Below, one piece after another: positions 46,950 through 59,126 of a DNA stretch of 64,000 nt. This DNA is from Salticus scenicus (taxonomy: Eukaryota; Arthropoda; Arachnida; Araneae; Salticidae): assembly GCA_963930645.1 (NCBI GenBank), contig OZ005651.1:332587527-332651526 (forward strand), in the 5' to 3' direction. Numbering within the stretch: the first letter of the stretch is position 1; each line of letters begins with the position of its first letter. The notes beneath the pieces were generated by a model that was given only the letters and a program-made list of their open reading frames with translations, was not told where the DNA came from and did not search any database. The position numbers were made by a program, and so were the translations under genes.

Positions 46950-48077
46950 TAAATTTCTATAATTTTTATTTTTGTAATACTTATCGAGATAACTTTTTTC
47001 TTCCTTCGTTTTAAAAATTTTAGAATTATAAAAATAAGAGAAAAGTGAAGAAGATGAAAACAAATTGAAAATTATTCTATTGATAATCTTCAGTTGAATT
47101 TTACTTAGTATTATTATTTTTTTTAACATTTTGCCCAATTTATTCGAACTTTATGTGTGGAAAGCCCTGCAAAATATCTTAACGCATAGCCTTATTTTTA
47201 TTAAATTAGAAATCTGATTGAATTTAAAATTAAAAATCAATTTAAAGACAAGATATCGCACGTGTTTCTACCGTTTAAAAATAAGTGTTAATTTAAAGAT
47301 TATGTAAGGAAGAAGGACTTGCACTATAAATCTATAATCCTGTTTTCATTCTATTTTCAGTGACTTTTAAATAATCTGTAAAATTTCAGGAAAGAAATGG
47401 TATTGTAAGTTTCATTCGAAAAATTTAGTATAGTATAACAACAAAATAAAATCAAAACATATTTAGTAAAGGACGTTCCTGTAGAACTTATTACTCAAAG
47501 TCTATCTACAAGATCTGCTCAATTTCAAAACGTTTTAAACTTCAGAAATAATAACGGTGAAAAATCTAAAGTTTTTCTAAAGCATAAGCTGTAATAAAAA
47601 TGTGTTATCGATAAAATATTTTCTATAAGAGTCATCGAGCTTTTTTTCTTCTGAAAGATAATGATCGAAATACATTTTTTTTCTAGAAAAAAATATGATT
47701 AAATACCGATAAAGTGCAAGTTTTTTTTTTTTTTTAACTCGTTTTTCTTGTATCGTTATAAAGTATTCGAGTGAAAGTATTACATTTCAGGAAACGTTTA
47801 AAATTGAATTCATTTTCACTTTTTTTTTTTTTTTTTTTTTTGTACACCAGTAACATAATGGGAAAAAAAGTAATAATTCATACAAAAATATAGTTATGTT
47901 AGATGAAAGTATTCTCAACATTTGTTTTAATAAATTGATTCAGAATTGAGCGATGATATTTAGTTTTAGTCTTAAGCAAATCTCCGTGAAAATAATAATT
48001 TTTGGTTTTAAATCTATGAATGTTTTCTTTAGGACAAATAATGAATTAAGAACTTTTTTTATTATTACTATATACTC
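45767..48077. other. AT-rich DNA, no gene seen
   Basis: T run near 45805-45821, a T then G run at 45880-45908, TA tract 46908-46946, T runs near 47721 and 47820. Frames at 46375-46584 and 46902-47138 are low-complexity. Confidence 0.6.
46908..46946. repeat. TA microsatellite
   Basis: About 19 uninterrupted TA units. Confidence 0.95.
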
Positions 48078-48547
48078 AGGCCCTGATTACCCACTAGGCA
48101 CGAGAAGTATGTGCTTCCCCTGGAAATTTTTGAAAAGGCCCCAAATTAAGAAAAAAATGGGCCCCGAATTGTAAGCTTGTGGTCTAAAAGCATTGTCTGA
48201 TTATAAAACTTCACAGTCCTACCTGACTGCAGAACTATCATTTCTAGATTATATAGGATATATGCTAATAAAGCTTTTACACATTCATTTATAATAGAAT
48301 TATTTCATATATTGTGGTAAACATAGGCTTTCACCCAGTTTATATCTTGGTACAAAAATCAAGTGAATTTGCTTGTATATGTTTTAAGTGAATTTACTTG
48401 TCCTCAATTCCAGGTAACTACAAAATTCAATGAAAAATTTGTATATTTTTCAAGATGTTTGTATGAGTCTTTAGACCAAGAAGTCAGTGGGGGGGGGGGG
48501 CAAATGGATTTGTGCTTCCCCTCAATTGTAAGGTTAATCGGGCCCTG
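48078..48547. mobile_element. hAT-type MITE, CAGGGCCCGATTAA-like ends, 8-bp target duplication
   Basis: Left (C)AGGCCCTGATTACCC; right GGTTAATCGGGCCCTG. Flanked by ATATACTC on both sides (48070-48077 and 48548-48555), a perfect 8-bp duplication if the terminal C is shared with it. TGTGCTTCCCC occurs near both ends (48109 and 48510) in the same orientation. A G run is present near 48488. Frames 47953-48174 and 48363-48548 cross the ends and are not genes. Terminal wording is close to 14519-14928. Confidence 0.8.
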
Positions 48548-48555
48548 ATATACTC

Positions 48556-49185
48556 ATATGGATGTTTGTGAAAATATTCTATCGCATTTCCCTCAAAAAA
48601 TTTCTTTTTTTCATAAAAAGTTTTGATATAAAAAAACGCTATTTTTTTTAAGTCTTAAATATAAAATTTATTAATATTTTCTAAAAGAGATGACTTTTCT
48701 GCTAGGTTTTTCAAATGGTATCCTTATTTTTTACTAACAAAAGGATCAATATATCAGTTTAGATTAGGATTTTGAGATTATGATAGAATTCAATCACGAG
48801 AACAGTTTCCATGGCGTTTCGAAATTAATCGACGAATGGCCAGTCAGAAAATTAACAATTACTCATTAAATATAATTGAATTAACTATTATGGAACGGTT
48901 ATTGAGTGTAATTTTATTTAAGACAGCTTTAAATTTTCGATATACACGCCTGCTTTCTGATACATACACGAATCCAAAGCGTACAAATTTTCAAGAGAAT
49001 TTTATTTAACGTAGGAGAAAATCGGAAAGTTTTCCACTTCTTTCAAAACAAATTCAACTTTTTGAAGACTATGTCAGTTTGGCATATTGAGATTATTTTC
49101 TGAACCCGACAATCCAGAAAACATTTAGTTAGAAAAGCAATCGATTATGATTCAAAAAGTAAAATTGTACAGTAAAATGAAAAAT

Positions 49186-49223
<38 letters not shown>

Positions 49224-49592
49224 CCTCCATTTTAAATAATACTGGATGCAATTTTCGTGTATTTCCATTTTAAAATGACAAATGTGTATTTAGTTTTGAA
49301 TCACTCTCTCGTTTGTTTTATTCTTCTGAAAATTTCATTTTGAGTGATTTTCTTTGTTTAGTACTCCTTAAAAGAAAGCAATCTTTCGTTTGTATGCAAT
49401 TCGTATTCATCTTGCATTTTGTTGATTGAATTATTTGAGGTGGTAAATGTATAATGTTAAGTGTATATAATATATATGAAATAAGGGATGAAATATTTCA
49501 CTCTAAATTCGAATTTAAGGCTAAATAGTTTCGTTTAAATCACGTTAGAACGAGCCTCAATTTTATAATTTTTTAAACAGTATGTATTCAAC
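48556..49592. other. AT-rich DNA, no gene seen
   Basis: A poly-T of about 30 bases at 49190-49218. Nothing else. Confidence 0.6.
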
Positions 49593-49738
49593 TCTAGAAC
49601 ACTCGTGTACGTAAATTTTACGTATGGTCTTCCTTTGTTGGTATAGTTTTCAATTTCAAATATATTTTTAAATACAAATAATTATTCAGTTAATGAAAAG
49701 TTAGTAATATTGGGTAAAACAGCAAATAATTAAACATA
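49593..49738. mobile_element. Left-part copy of the piggyBac-type MITE
   Basis: CTCTAGAACACTCGTG and TACGTAAATTTTACGTATGG, then TAATATTGGGTAAAACAGCA and AATAATTAAACATA, follow 33851-34020 in order (CCCTAGAACACTAGTGG, GTAAATTTTACGTG, TAATATTGGGTAAAACAGCA). The right half and right terminus are absent. Confidence 0.75.
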
Positions 49739-50406
49739 ATAGCTTGTGCCTGTTCTGTATTCTCAAACTTTGATTTTAAATTGAGCATCAAAACTCATAT
49801 TTAAAAAAAAAAAAAAAAAAAAAAAATGCACTCATGAACTTTTACAGCTTATGGTGATTTTTAATGTTCTTATGTAAAATTAATGTCTTATTGATTTCTT
49901 ATAATGACTGGAACGAATTTTCATGAATACCATTTTCGAAACAAGAGTACGCCAGGAGCTAGGCCAGGAGCTAGAAAAAGACCATGTGGAAAATCAATAG
50001 AAATGAAATATTAGTTCTAAAAATGCGATGGTTTTGATGATGAGGTTTTTTCTATGGAAACATATTTGGTAAGATAGGCTCATTCTTTAGGGGAATTTCA
50101 GGATTTTCTCCGATTTCCCTAACTTAATAATGAATTCACGCAACAGTGTTTTCTTCTTTTTAGTATATTGATCTTGGGCGCACGGATTCTTAAGCTGCTT
50201 TCGGAGGCATTTTTTATGGGGCGTGTGAAGACTGAATAGCATTTTGAGAGTAGAAAGAGCCAAAGCTTTTACGTTAAGGCTATAAATTTTATATGTATCT
50301 AACGTATTACGTCTATCTAGAATAATTTCTATATTCTTACTATTAATTGCTTAATAATTCACAGAAATTCTTCAATAAAATTAGTTTAAGTTCACTTTCA
50401 AACGTA
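49739..50406. other. AT-rich DNA, no gene seen
   Basis: Poly-A at 49804-49826. A short direct duplication (GCCAGGAGCTAG twice near 49950-49973). Confidence 0.55.
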
Positions 50407-50620
50407 CAATCGGTAACAAAAGTATCAGAACACTAGCAAAAATTCCTATATGAAAAAAGTAGAGTTAATACTGTTTTGTTAAATAAATCCTTGTAGAATC
50501 ATGCTCTTAGACTGAATAAGAACGTGATTCGACAAGGATTTGTTTAACAAAACAGTATTAACTCTACTTTTTTTTATATAGGAATTTTTGCTAGTGTTCG
50601 GATACTTCTGTTACCGACTG
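50407..50620. mobile_element. Tc1/mariner-type foldback MITE (copy 2)
   Basis: TA then CAATCGGTAACAAAAGTATC; right end GATACTTCTGTTACCGACTG then TA (50621-50622). Arms pair through AGAGTTAATACTGTTTTGTT / AACAAAACAGTATTAACTCT. Same family and size as 39665-39881, but with AGAGTTAATACTG where copy 1 has ACACTTAATACAA. Both arms of each copy agree with each other, indicating compensated or arm-homogenised changes. Confidence 0.9.
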
Positions 50621-50732
50621 TATATTAAAGGGGGGGGGGGAAACCATGAAATTTCAACCTAATCACAAAATATAAACTAAATATTTGAGTCAATAGTTTG
50701 AGGTCTAGGAAAAATCTTTCTAAATGAACATT

Positions 50733-51321
<589 letters not shown>

Positions 51322-51421
51322 TCATAAATTTCAATTAAATTATTTTGCTTAAAACAGTGTTGCCGGATGAGTAATATTTTTAATTTTCACAACTGCCTCA
51401 ATATCTATAGGCTACTATCAA

Positions 51422-51812
51422 TGGCCAAAAGGTACTGCTCTCGAAGCTAGTAAGCGGAAAGTCCCTGTTTAAACTCATGTCACTTTCGTCGACCTAGCCG
51501 TTTGGAGTTTTTTGTGGTTTTCTTCGAAACACGTATGAATACGGACTAGGCCTCCTTAGAAGATCCCTTACAGAACGCTCTAAACCCATACCTAATACTT
51601 TAGACAATCGGCCTTTACAGTGGCGGATCCAGAACTTGACTTTTGGGGGGGGGGGGGCTGAGATTTTTCAAAGTGTTATTCTAGACCAATAAAAAATTTA
51701 CAATTGCAATATTCAATTGTGAATGTCAGTGTTTTGGGGGGGGGGGCTTCAGCCCCCTAGCCCCCCCTTAAATCCGCCACTGGGCCTTTACCCGTATACT
51801 ACAACACAACAT
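51422..51812 (+). mobile_element. tRNA-derived SINE, leucine/serine type, interrupted by a hAT MITE
   Basis: Head AAAGGTACTGCTCTCGAAGC, body CTAGCCGTTTGGAGTTTTTT and ATGAATACGGACTAGGC. It reaches GACAATCGGCCTTTA (51604-51617), is interrupted, and resumes GGCCTTTACCCGTATACTAC (51783-51802), which corresponds to GGCCTTATACCCTACAACC in the copy at 37566. B box is degraded (CCTGTTTAAACTCATG). Confidence 0.8.
51618..51782. mobile_element. hAT-type MITE, CAGTGGCGGATCC ends, perfect 8-bp target duplication
   Basis: Left CAGTGGCGGATCCAG, right TAAATCCGCCACTG; GGCCTTTA is duplicated exactly at 51610-51617 and 51783-51790. It is inserted in the tail of the SINE at 51422, so removing it and one octamer restores a continuous SINE tail. 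G runs at 51643-51657 and 51736-51746 and C runs at 51752-51769 dominate its interior. Confidence 0.95.
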
Positions 51813-53552
51813 TCGAAGAATAACAGAGTAGTATTAAGCTTAAGCTTCAGAAGTGCGTTGCTGCTTTCATGCTAAGGTCGTGCCTATTGTTTTTCGGCCG
51901 ATGGAGGACCAGTCTTTATGCAATTCGAAGCAGTTGTGTGTGTTTTTAATTTTACGGCATTTGTTTAAAAGGTCACACGAAAAAAATGTCAAATACTTTA
52001 AAAAAAAAAAAAAAAGAATCACCTTTCAATATATGACTAATTAATCATCAATTCAAACGCCATAAATGCTTAAATATGTTCAAAATCAGAGAGTAAATTA
52101 TAAATCTTTAAAAACAAATTTAATTTCGGTTTGTTTGCCAATCTGTGACACTTTTTGAAGATTTTACCCGAACAATGCTTTCTTCAAGCGTGTCTCTTAG
52201 TTGAATCTGACTTTTTGAAAATTTCTTCCTTAGTTTGTTCCATTTTAGAGGAATCTGTTTCCTCAGGGGATCTGAAGGAAAGATAATAACTGATATTTTT
52301 TGATGATAAAGACCCACCCATAAATACTCTTGTTTTATCATGGCAGAATATATTTGTTTACTCCACAGCAGTGTTTAATGATCCATGTCTTTGTAAATAA
52401 GCTTCTGTGTCGAAGTTTAAAAGTTGTTAGAAACAAGCAGATAAAGAGCTATGATTCAGTATTAAGTCAGTCAGTGTGTAATTAACCGATTTTAATTAAT
52501 TTAACTATTAACTGAATATTAGATTAAATTATGTTGAAAAATTTTTTTTTCGAGGTTTTTTTTTTTTTTTTTTTAAATAAATTAAAAAATTGAAGAAATA
52601 AATTTTCTTTAAGAATTAATTGCTATAATGTTAGAATGATTGAAATAATTACCAATAATAAAAGTTCTAAATTAAATGCAGTTAAGGGGGCAAAATACTT
52701 ACCGTCCAAATCCCATGTTATTTTAGAAGGAATGAGAAATAGCCATTACATAAAACATCTTGTAAAAATTTCCGTTTTTATATTCGTAAAATTCTTAAAC
52801 ATTATTTTTATATATTTCATTTTGAAACTATAAAAGGAGGGGGGGGGGGGATTTTTCACGCTTTATAGTTTAAAAATGAAACATAAAAAAAAAAAAATAT
52901 TAAATGATGCATTATATTAAATGGTGTATAGTTGGCATAAAAAACTTCCCGTATAATAACACGAGTTTTGGCTGCCGACGATGACAAGTATTGCGTCTCC
53001 TTAACTACGTATAGAGTCATTCTTACTTTTTCTAATTTGAACAGTTAAACCGAGTTTTATTAAACTATGATTTTTTTCTTTATGCATTTTACGAGCATTT
53101 AATAACCCGAAAATTTTGATGAAATAGCGAATTTTCTTTAAAAACGAATTTGATTATCATAACATTATTATATTTACTGCAAACGCTTTAACAGTATTCA
53201 AAGTTCTTCTTTAAGTGCAATTAAGCACATCGATCGTTACTCTTACTACTTATAATTTGAGCCGCACAATGAAGGAGACTTCATTAAGCAAATTGATTTC
53301 TCTCATTACGTTTCGGGCTGCTGTTATAAATACACATGTGATTTTTAAAGGTAATGTTTCAATTGGGTTGGAGTGTTTTCTTGAACTCAGTGGCGAATCA
53401 CTCCAGTTTTTTTTTTTTTTTTTTTCTTTTAAATCAATATTGGAATAACGTCCTTTTTAATGGTACTCTTGAAAGACCGTTACGAGTTATAAGTTTAATT
53501 TTATTTTCGAAAGTAATACGTATTCCGATAAAACGTTCAAATTTAAAAGCCC

Positions 53553-53582
<30 letters not shown>
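51813..53582. other. AT-rich DNA, no gene seen
   Basis: A minus-strand frame of 73 residues (52120-52341) has less biased composition, with a charged C-terminal half, but no recognised domain. A hairpin lies at 52816-52882. A run of C leads into an AC tract at 53550-53584. Confidence 0.5.
52816..52882. repeat. Small hairpin with a G run in the loop
   Basis: TTCATTTTGAAACTATAAA pairs with CTTTATAGTTTAAAAATGAA; the loop includes a 12-base G run. Confidence 0.7.
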
Positions 53583-53583
<1 letters not shown>

Positions 53584-53584
53584 A
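53550..53584. repeat. C run followed by AC microsatellite
   Basis: About 20 C followed by about seven AC units, directly upstream of a SINE head. Confidence 0.95.
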
Positions 53585-53772
53585 GTGGTCGAGAGGTTCT
53601 GCTCTCGAAGCTAGTAGCCGTGAAGTGGCGTGATTTCGATCCCAGGTCCTGTTGTCGATCTAGCCGTTTGGTGTTTTTTGTGGTTTCCTCGGAAACTCTC
53701 ATAAATACGGACTAGTATTCCTTAAAAGGATCTCCACATTAGGCATTCCAGTCAATCAGTCTTAACTCCAAC
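53583..53772 (+). mobile_element. tRNA-derived SINE, leucine/serine type
   Basis: CAGTGGTCGAGAGGTTCTGC (A box), GTGATTTCGATCCCAGGTCC (B box), CTAGCCGTTTGGTGTTTTTT, CATAAATACGGACTAG, TCCACATTAGGCATTCCAGT. The tail is lost after TCAATCAGTCTTAACTCC. The reverse-strand frame across it (53487-53702) is incidental. Confidence 0.85.
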
Positions 53773-55211
53773 AGCACTATCAAATGTAAAAATTTTCCGC
53801 TACTAAAATTTATATTCATTAAAATCAAAAATTTGGGAATCAAAATTATTTAACATCTGGAACCTTTTTAATGTTAATTTCCGTATTTTTAGTTGTGATA
53901 ATTGGTTAAATCCAAATTCCACGAACTTCCTAATAAATATCTTATAAATTCTATAACTTTATGATATAAATCATAAAAAAAAAAAAAAAATTGAGGGAAA
54001 AAAAAGTGACTTATTACAATTCAAATTTTGCTTTTATTAATGCTTTTTATTTGCGTATATAAATATAACTTTTAAGTATTTTTAGCTATTATTTAAAATA
54101 TATTAATGCGGATATTTTTTTTTTCTTCAAAATATTGTGATACGGACTTAAGGAATTACATAGAATTTTTTTTTTTTTTTTTTTTTTCTTTTCGAGGTAA
54201 GTACCAACTTTTAACTTTGAAAACCCTTGAAATTAACTGTCCACAAAATCGATAATTCTTAAGCTTTATCGTAGAAACCTCGTAAGAAAATCTGTACTTA
54301 AGCTGATTAAAATAGCATAGGATTTTTCTTATAATATTAAAATTTGTGGTTATATATTCAAAGAAAGATTTTAACAGCTCCTTTTTATTTTATAAAATAT
54401 ATAATTTTTATTTTTATTTTTACCAGAGACAGTTTTTTAAATATACGAAAATTCAAATTTTTATTTATCAACTCAAGGATGTTTAAATTTGTATTACAGT
54501 CAATTGTAGTGTTCTATGTAGACGTATTTTCACTGTAAAAGATTTAGTTGCCAGTTTTCATTCCGTACATTAGAATGTCAAAAATAAAGATTTTTTAAAT
54601 TAAACTGTGTAAAAAAAATTTTTTTGATGCTTGTATTTACCAATTCTTTTACAATATCTTTTTGAAGTAAGTCTAAGTAAACTTTGTGGTAATTTTTGTC
54701 AATGATTTCTAATTTAATTGCCATTCATAAATTCTCTGTTTTCACCTTACAATTTTTAAAAGCATTCACATTTTAGTATTCATATCTATTAGGATTTTTT
54801 TTTTTTTTTTTAATTCTATGTACCCTATAGCTTAATAATTTCTTTATGCTCTACATAGCTTCCTATATACTTAAGGAAAAATTGAGTTTAACTTCTCCTT
54901 CATATGATTTTTTTAACGATTCTTTTGTTCGTCTGTTTCGTAGGCTATAAATCTTAATGAGTGAAAGTAGAAAACATTGTGTCTCGTGTAACCTATTTAA
55001 AGGTTTTTTTTTTTTTTTTTTTCCTCCTCTTTACTTTGCTGTCTCTTACAAATTAGTTTGCGAAAAGAAAGCCATTAAAGCTAGTGAAGTTTTATGTTTG
55101 GAAATATATTAATAAATCTGTAGATACATTAATAAAACTGTAGATACAACTTTTATTAATTAATTTTTAAATGTTGTTAGTGCAGAACAATTTAATTTTT
55201 GGCATATCGGA

Positions 55212-55254
<43 letters not shown>

Positions 55255-55545
55255 CTCATTATTAAATGTCTCCAATTAGGCTTACGTTAAATAAAAATTT
55301 CAATAGTAAAATCTCTTGCAGTTTTGAAATACTGAAATTTTCTTTTTAAAGAAATTAATTCTAACTACGTCTGGTAATTTCAATTGTTTAAAAAAGTACT
55401 TAAAACATTTTATTTCGAGTTATCTTAAAATAAATAAATAAATAGGTTAAATGCTACATTGCTTTGTAGGAGGGGGAGGGGATCAACTTTTGAGAAAGTG
55501 AAACGTAGTTTTATAATAATTCATATAATCTTAATGTTGTAAAGC
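53773..55545. other. AT-rich DNA, no gene seen
   Basis: Repeated T runs (54166-54186, 54798-54812, 55005-55021, 55219-55250). No coding signal. Confidence 0.6.
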
Positions 55546-55743
55546 CCCAACAGTGGCCGAGATTTTCAGCACTAGAAATTGGCAGACGGAAAGTGCAGGA
55601 TTCAATCCCATGCCGTGCTGATCAATAAAGCCGTTCGGAGTTTTTCGTGGTTTTCTCGAAAACTCACGAGCTTGCGACCCTTTAAAAAGATCCTCATGAA
55701 GGGCATTCAACGTACTCAAGTGCAGTCAATCGGTCACCTGCAC
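55546..55743 (+). mobile_element. tRNA-derived SINE, leucine/serine type (diverged)
   Basis: CAACAGTGGCCGAGATTTTC (A box), GCAGGATTCAATCCCATGCC (B box), AAGCCGTTCGGAGTTTTTCG, AGATCCTCATGAAGGGCATT, GTGCAGTCAATCGGTCACC. The minus-strand frame 55531-55719 is its antisense. Confidence 0.8.
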
Positions 55744-55759
55744 CTAAAATTATAGAATT

Positions 55760-56030
55760 CATACTTGCCAACATCCTAATTAATATTCCATAATGTTGTT
55801 AGTCCCGCCCCTTTTTTCACACCAGTAAATTTTTAGAGTAATAGTCTTCAAATGCAATTATGATTAAATAAGAATAAAAGATACTCTAAAAAGATATTGG
55901 TGTGAAAAAGAAGGTGGGGCTAACAATATTACGGAATGTTAATTAGTACAGTCGGAAACAAAAATCTCCGAACACTAGCAAAAATTAGTGTTTGGAGACT
56001 TTTGTTACCGACTGTATGTCGGCAAGTATG
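55760..56030. mobile_element. MITE with CATACTTGCCAACAT ends, carrying a nested Tc1-like hairpin
   Basis: Left CATACTTGCCAACATCCTAA then TTAATATTCCATAATGTTGT; the right TIR reads ACAATATTACGGAATGTTAA, then is interrupted, and finishes TGTCGGCAAGTATG. The inner words TTTTTCACACCAGTAAATTT and GATATTGGTGTGAAAAAG pair. Internal TTTTTAGAGTAAT and TACTCTAAAA are shared with 33298-33490. Without the nested hairpin its length (about 203) is close to that sibling (193). Confidence 0.85.
55949..56014. mobile_element. 66-bp terminal-repeat-only Tc1/mariner-type hairpin (copy 3)
   Basis: TA (55947-55948), CAGTCGGAAACAAAAATCTC ... AACACTAGCAAAAATT, then AGTGTTTGGAGACTTTTGTT and ACCGACTG, TA (56015-56016). 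It has the same termini as 39665 and 50407 but lacks the roughly 150 central bases, leaving two abutting terminal repeats. It is inserted into the right TIR of 55760-56030. Confidence 0.9.
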
Positions 56031-57000
56031 AAAATTTGATCTTTTTAAAAGTATTTTTCTATTTTTAATCAATTGCAATATGTAATATCTATGCATTTAA
56101 CATAACTTTTTTTTTTCATGGTTCGTTAAGACGGCTGCTGGTTAATTCAATTTTTAATAAATCAGACCATGACCTTTTAATTGATACTTAATCCTAATTA
56201 ATTTTTCTCCTTTTCGAAGCATTTTCTCATTTGTTGCTCTGTCAGTCTTTCTCCTTGTCTGAATTGAAGAATATTTTTTCTGTCTGGAGATCCAACTCTC
56301 CTGGGCAAGGAGACATTTTTACTGTCAGGAGAAACCAATTCTATTCTGCCAGTAAACACTTCTCCCCTTACCATTTGATGTAAATCCTAGCTTTCTATAA
56401 TAGACAATAGCTGATAAAATAAAAGGTCCTTGAGAGGTTCCCATCATTTGTAAATGGGTAATATTTGTTTAGTATGAGTTTCACTGCAGGGTTACCACAA
56501 AAATTCTTAAGAGGGGAAAATATGGGCGATGTATGTAGGATTCATCAAATTTTTAATCCGTATATATCAGGATTTCATAGGCTTCGCTTAATGCGATTGC
56601 AATGGCACGAATCAGTATTTTAAATGTAATTTTAAACTAACTCATAATCGCACACTAAAGGAATATTATATCTATTTTTTACATATATAAATAAAGTACA
56701 TAACGGTATATTCTTGATCATGATTTAAAAAAATAAAATTATCATTTGAAAAATTCTTTACTTCAATATTTGATTTTTCATTTGATTTTTAAATGTGTTT
56801 TTATGTACCAATTTTCTACACGCGTATTTATCTCCAACCAACAGCATTTAGAAATAACACTTTTATTTGATAATGTTATTTGAAAGAGAGTTAGAATGAA
56901 AATCTTACGCGCGACAAAATAAATTTTTTTGTTTATAAAAACGAAAACGAACTGCAAATTGTTGTATTAGGAATTTTTTATAAATTATTTTAATACCATA
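56031..57000. other. AT-rich DNA, no gene seen
   Basis: A less AT-rich stretch at 56215-56400 contains TCTCCTGGGCAAGGAGA (a short hairpin) and repeated CTSTCWGGAGA words. No frame of note. Confidence 0.5.
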
Positions 57001-57162
57001 TACATAGCTGCCAATCTTTTTCATTTTTAAATCAAATTTCACACCAGCATTTTTAAAAGGGAAATTGTCATATTTTCGACGATTAATCAAACTGAAAACC
57101 ACTGTAAAGATTTTCCTGCATGAAGTCTCCCTTGAAAAACGGGAGTCTTGGCACCTATGTAT
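57001..57162. mobile_element. MITE candidate with ATACATAGSTGCCAA ends
   Basis: Left ATACATAGCTGCCAATC; right GTCTTGGCACCTATGTAT. Read inward they match at 14 of the first 15 positions. The interior is AT-rich with no coding capacity. GCTGCCAA-type termini recall 33298-33490 and 61134-61268, but the interiors differ. Confidence 0.65.
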
Positions 57163-57984
57163 ATAGGATATATTTTTTGAATGTGTATAATGTAAATAAA
57201 AATCTCATTGCGTTTGATTACTGCAATTGAAGAAAAACTTTTCCTCAAAAACTAACTTTAATGCAAATCGAACTTTTAAAATCCTTCTTTTTGTATAATT
57301 AATTTAAAATAAATCGTTACTATTTTTGAAGTAAGAATAATGATTTAAAAGAAAAAGAAGAATCTGCATTTTGAATAATTCAATATGCCCTTCAGTCCTT
57401 TTGTAAATTTTTCTTTCATACTTTCCTTTTTTATTTTTCTAAATATTATTTGCATTTATTCGCAAGTTGAAACTCATGCAAAATTTTAACACTTATGTAT
57501 GTATATTTTTAATTATTTCAATGCATTTATTCTTAAAAGGTTTTTTTTTTTTTTTTTTTTTTTAAGTGTGAGGAAATTGAGACAAATCAGCAGTTAAGAC
57601 CCTTTTTTTTTTTTTTTTTTTTTTTTTGTTCGTCTAATAAAGAAATTGAATATAAAGTTTTAGAAAAAATAGTAGTGTATTTACTTTGCCTTGTACTCTA
57701 GTAGTACATAGATAATGAACCATGTGACGTGTACGACCGATAGTACAAAGGTAGTTTATAATAAGCAATGTATAACATTAATATCAATTAATGATCAATC
57801 ATTAATAACTTAATTCTTTAATCTCTTGTTTTTGTCTTTAATCTCTTGTTTTTGTTACTTTTTTAGTTTCGTGTATTTAAAAAACTCTTGTTGATTTATT
57901 GTTTCTATGTACAAATTGTTTTCCCAAGAAGTTATTTGCAAAATATTTCATGTGAATATGTTGGGATACATTGTTAGAAATGTG
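57163..57984. other. AT-rich DNA, no gene seen
   Basis: T runs near 57541-57563 and 57604-57627, and a perfect direct duplication of TCTTTAATCTCTTGTTTTTG (about 57821-57860). Confidence 0.6.
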
Positions 57985-58167
57985 ATGCTAGGTTGAACTA
58001 AAGCATCATTGTACTACACTAGCTGGGACCATGAGATAGGAAAACCGTTTGCTACGATTTAGTGTTTTTTTTCTTTCCCAACAAGACTCACCAAATCATG
58101 GTTGGTTTCACCATCGTGTAGATGTAGCTACTGATATATCAAGTTTTGGTTCAATCTAGCCTACATT
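57985..58167. repeat. Foldback candidate, imperfect arms
   Basis: ATGCTAGGTTGAACTAAAG pairs with TTGGTTCAATCTAGCCTACA; GGGACCATGAGATAGG and CTACGATTTAGTG pair roughly with CACCAAATCATGG and GGTTTCACCATCG. Arms are diverged; no target duplication seen. Confidence 0.45.
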
Positions 58168-59126
58168 TTTTTTTTAATAATCTAGAAGGAGATAAGACAT
58201 TTTGAAATTTTTTATTGAAAAAATGTAGGGAAAAAAAAAAAAAAAAAAAAAAAAAAAATGCTCCAAAGGACTGGCGTTGAGAAGAAACAAGTAAATGAAT
58301 TGCGACATTTTTTTAAAGTGCTCTTTATTTTCCGTGACTACGGAATAATTACAGGTTAATTTCATATAACAAATTTGCGTTTCAACATTGGGTTTTACTG
58401 TAATATTGTAAATGAACATTTTTACCTTAAATTCTGCACTCCCCCCCCCTTCCCATTCCATTTATAATAATAATAATAAACATCTTTTTTATGGAAACTA
58501 GTTTTTATTGCAAGATATTATTTGATAATTAATATTATTTGATAATTAATTCAATAGAAAAGTGATATTTTAACTATGTACTAATTTATGTTCTACTTAT
58601 ACAATCTTTCTTGAGATTTCTGAAAACTGATTGATCTGCCAAAAGCAAGCCTTTCTTGAAAACACTATTTTCAGTCTTCATCTTTTTTCTTTTCGTAAAT
58701 GCCATCTTGTAATGTCTTTTTATAACTGGGGTTAAATCTGACCATTTCATGTAATGGCCTGGTGCAGACGTAAAGCGATTACTCTGAATTTAACTGAGAG
58801 AGGGGAGGCTGAATTGCTTTATTAGATGTCACGGACGAAATCCGAATAAAGGAAAAGAAATTGAGAGAGATATAGTAACATAAATCTAGCTAAGTGAAGG
58901 ATCAAAAACGTCTATACTCAGGAGAGCTTTGGCTTGTTCTACAGAAGCAAAACCGAAAAAGAAAAACTACAAGAAGTAACTGTGCTGTATTAGCTAAAAG
59001 TACATTTTTTTAAACGAATTCTTAATTTATAAAATAATAATAAAAAAGATATATAGGCTTTTGTACGGCAATTCTAATTTTTTTCTTTTATATTCATTTT
59101 GTGAAAGATAAGTTTTTAAAAATATA
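58168..59126. other. AT-rich DNA, no gene seen
   Basis: Poly-A at 58229-58258, a C run near 58441, and a direct duplication of TTATTTGATAATTAATATTA-like sequence near 58520-58550. The 95-residue frame on the minus strand (58174-58461) crosses the poly-A. Confidence 0.6.

Noticed and set aside
53550..53584. C/AC tract as part of the SINE tail
   Set aside because: It lies upstream of the SINE head, so it is an independent microsatellite or target site.
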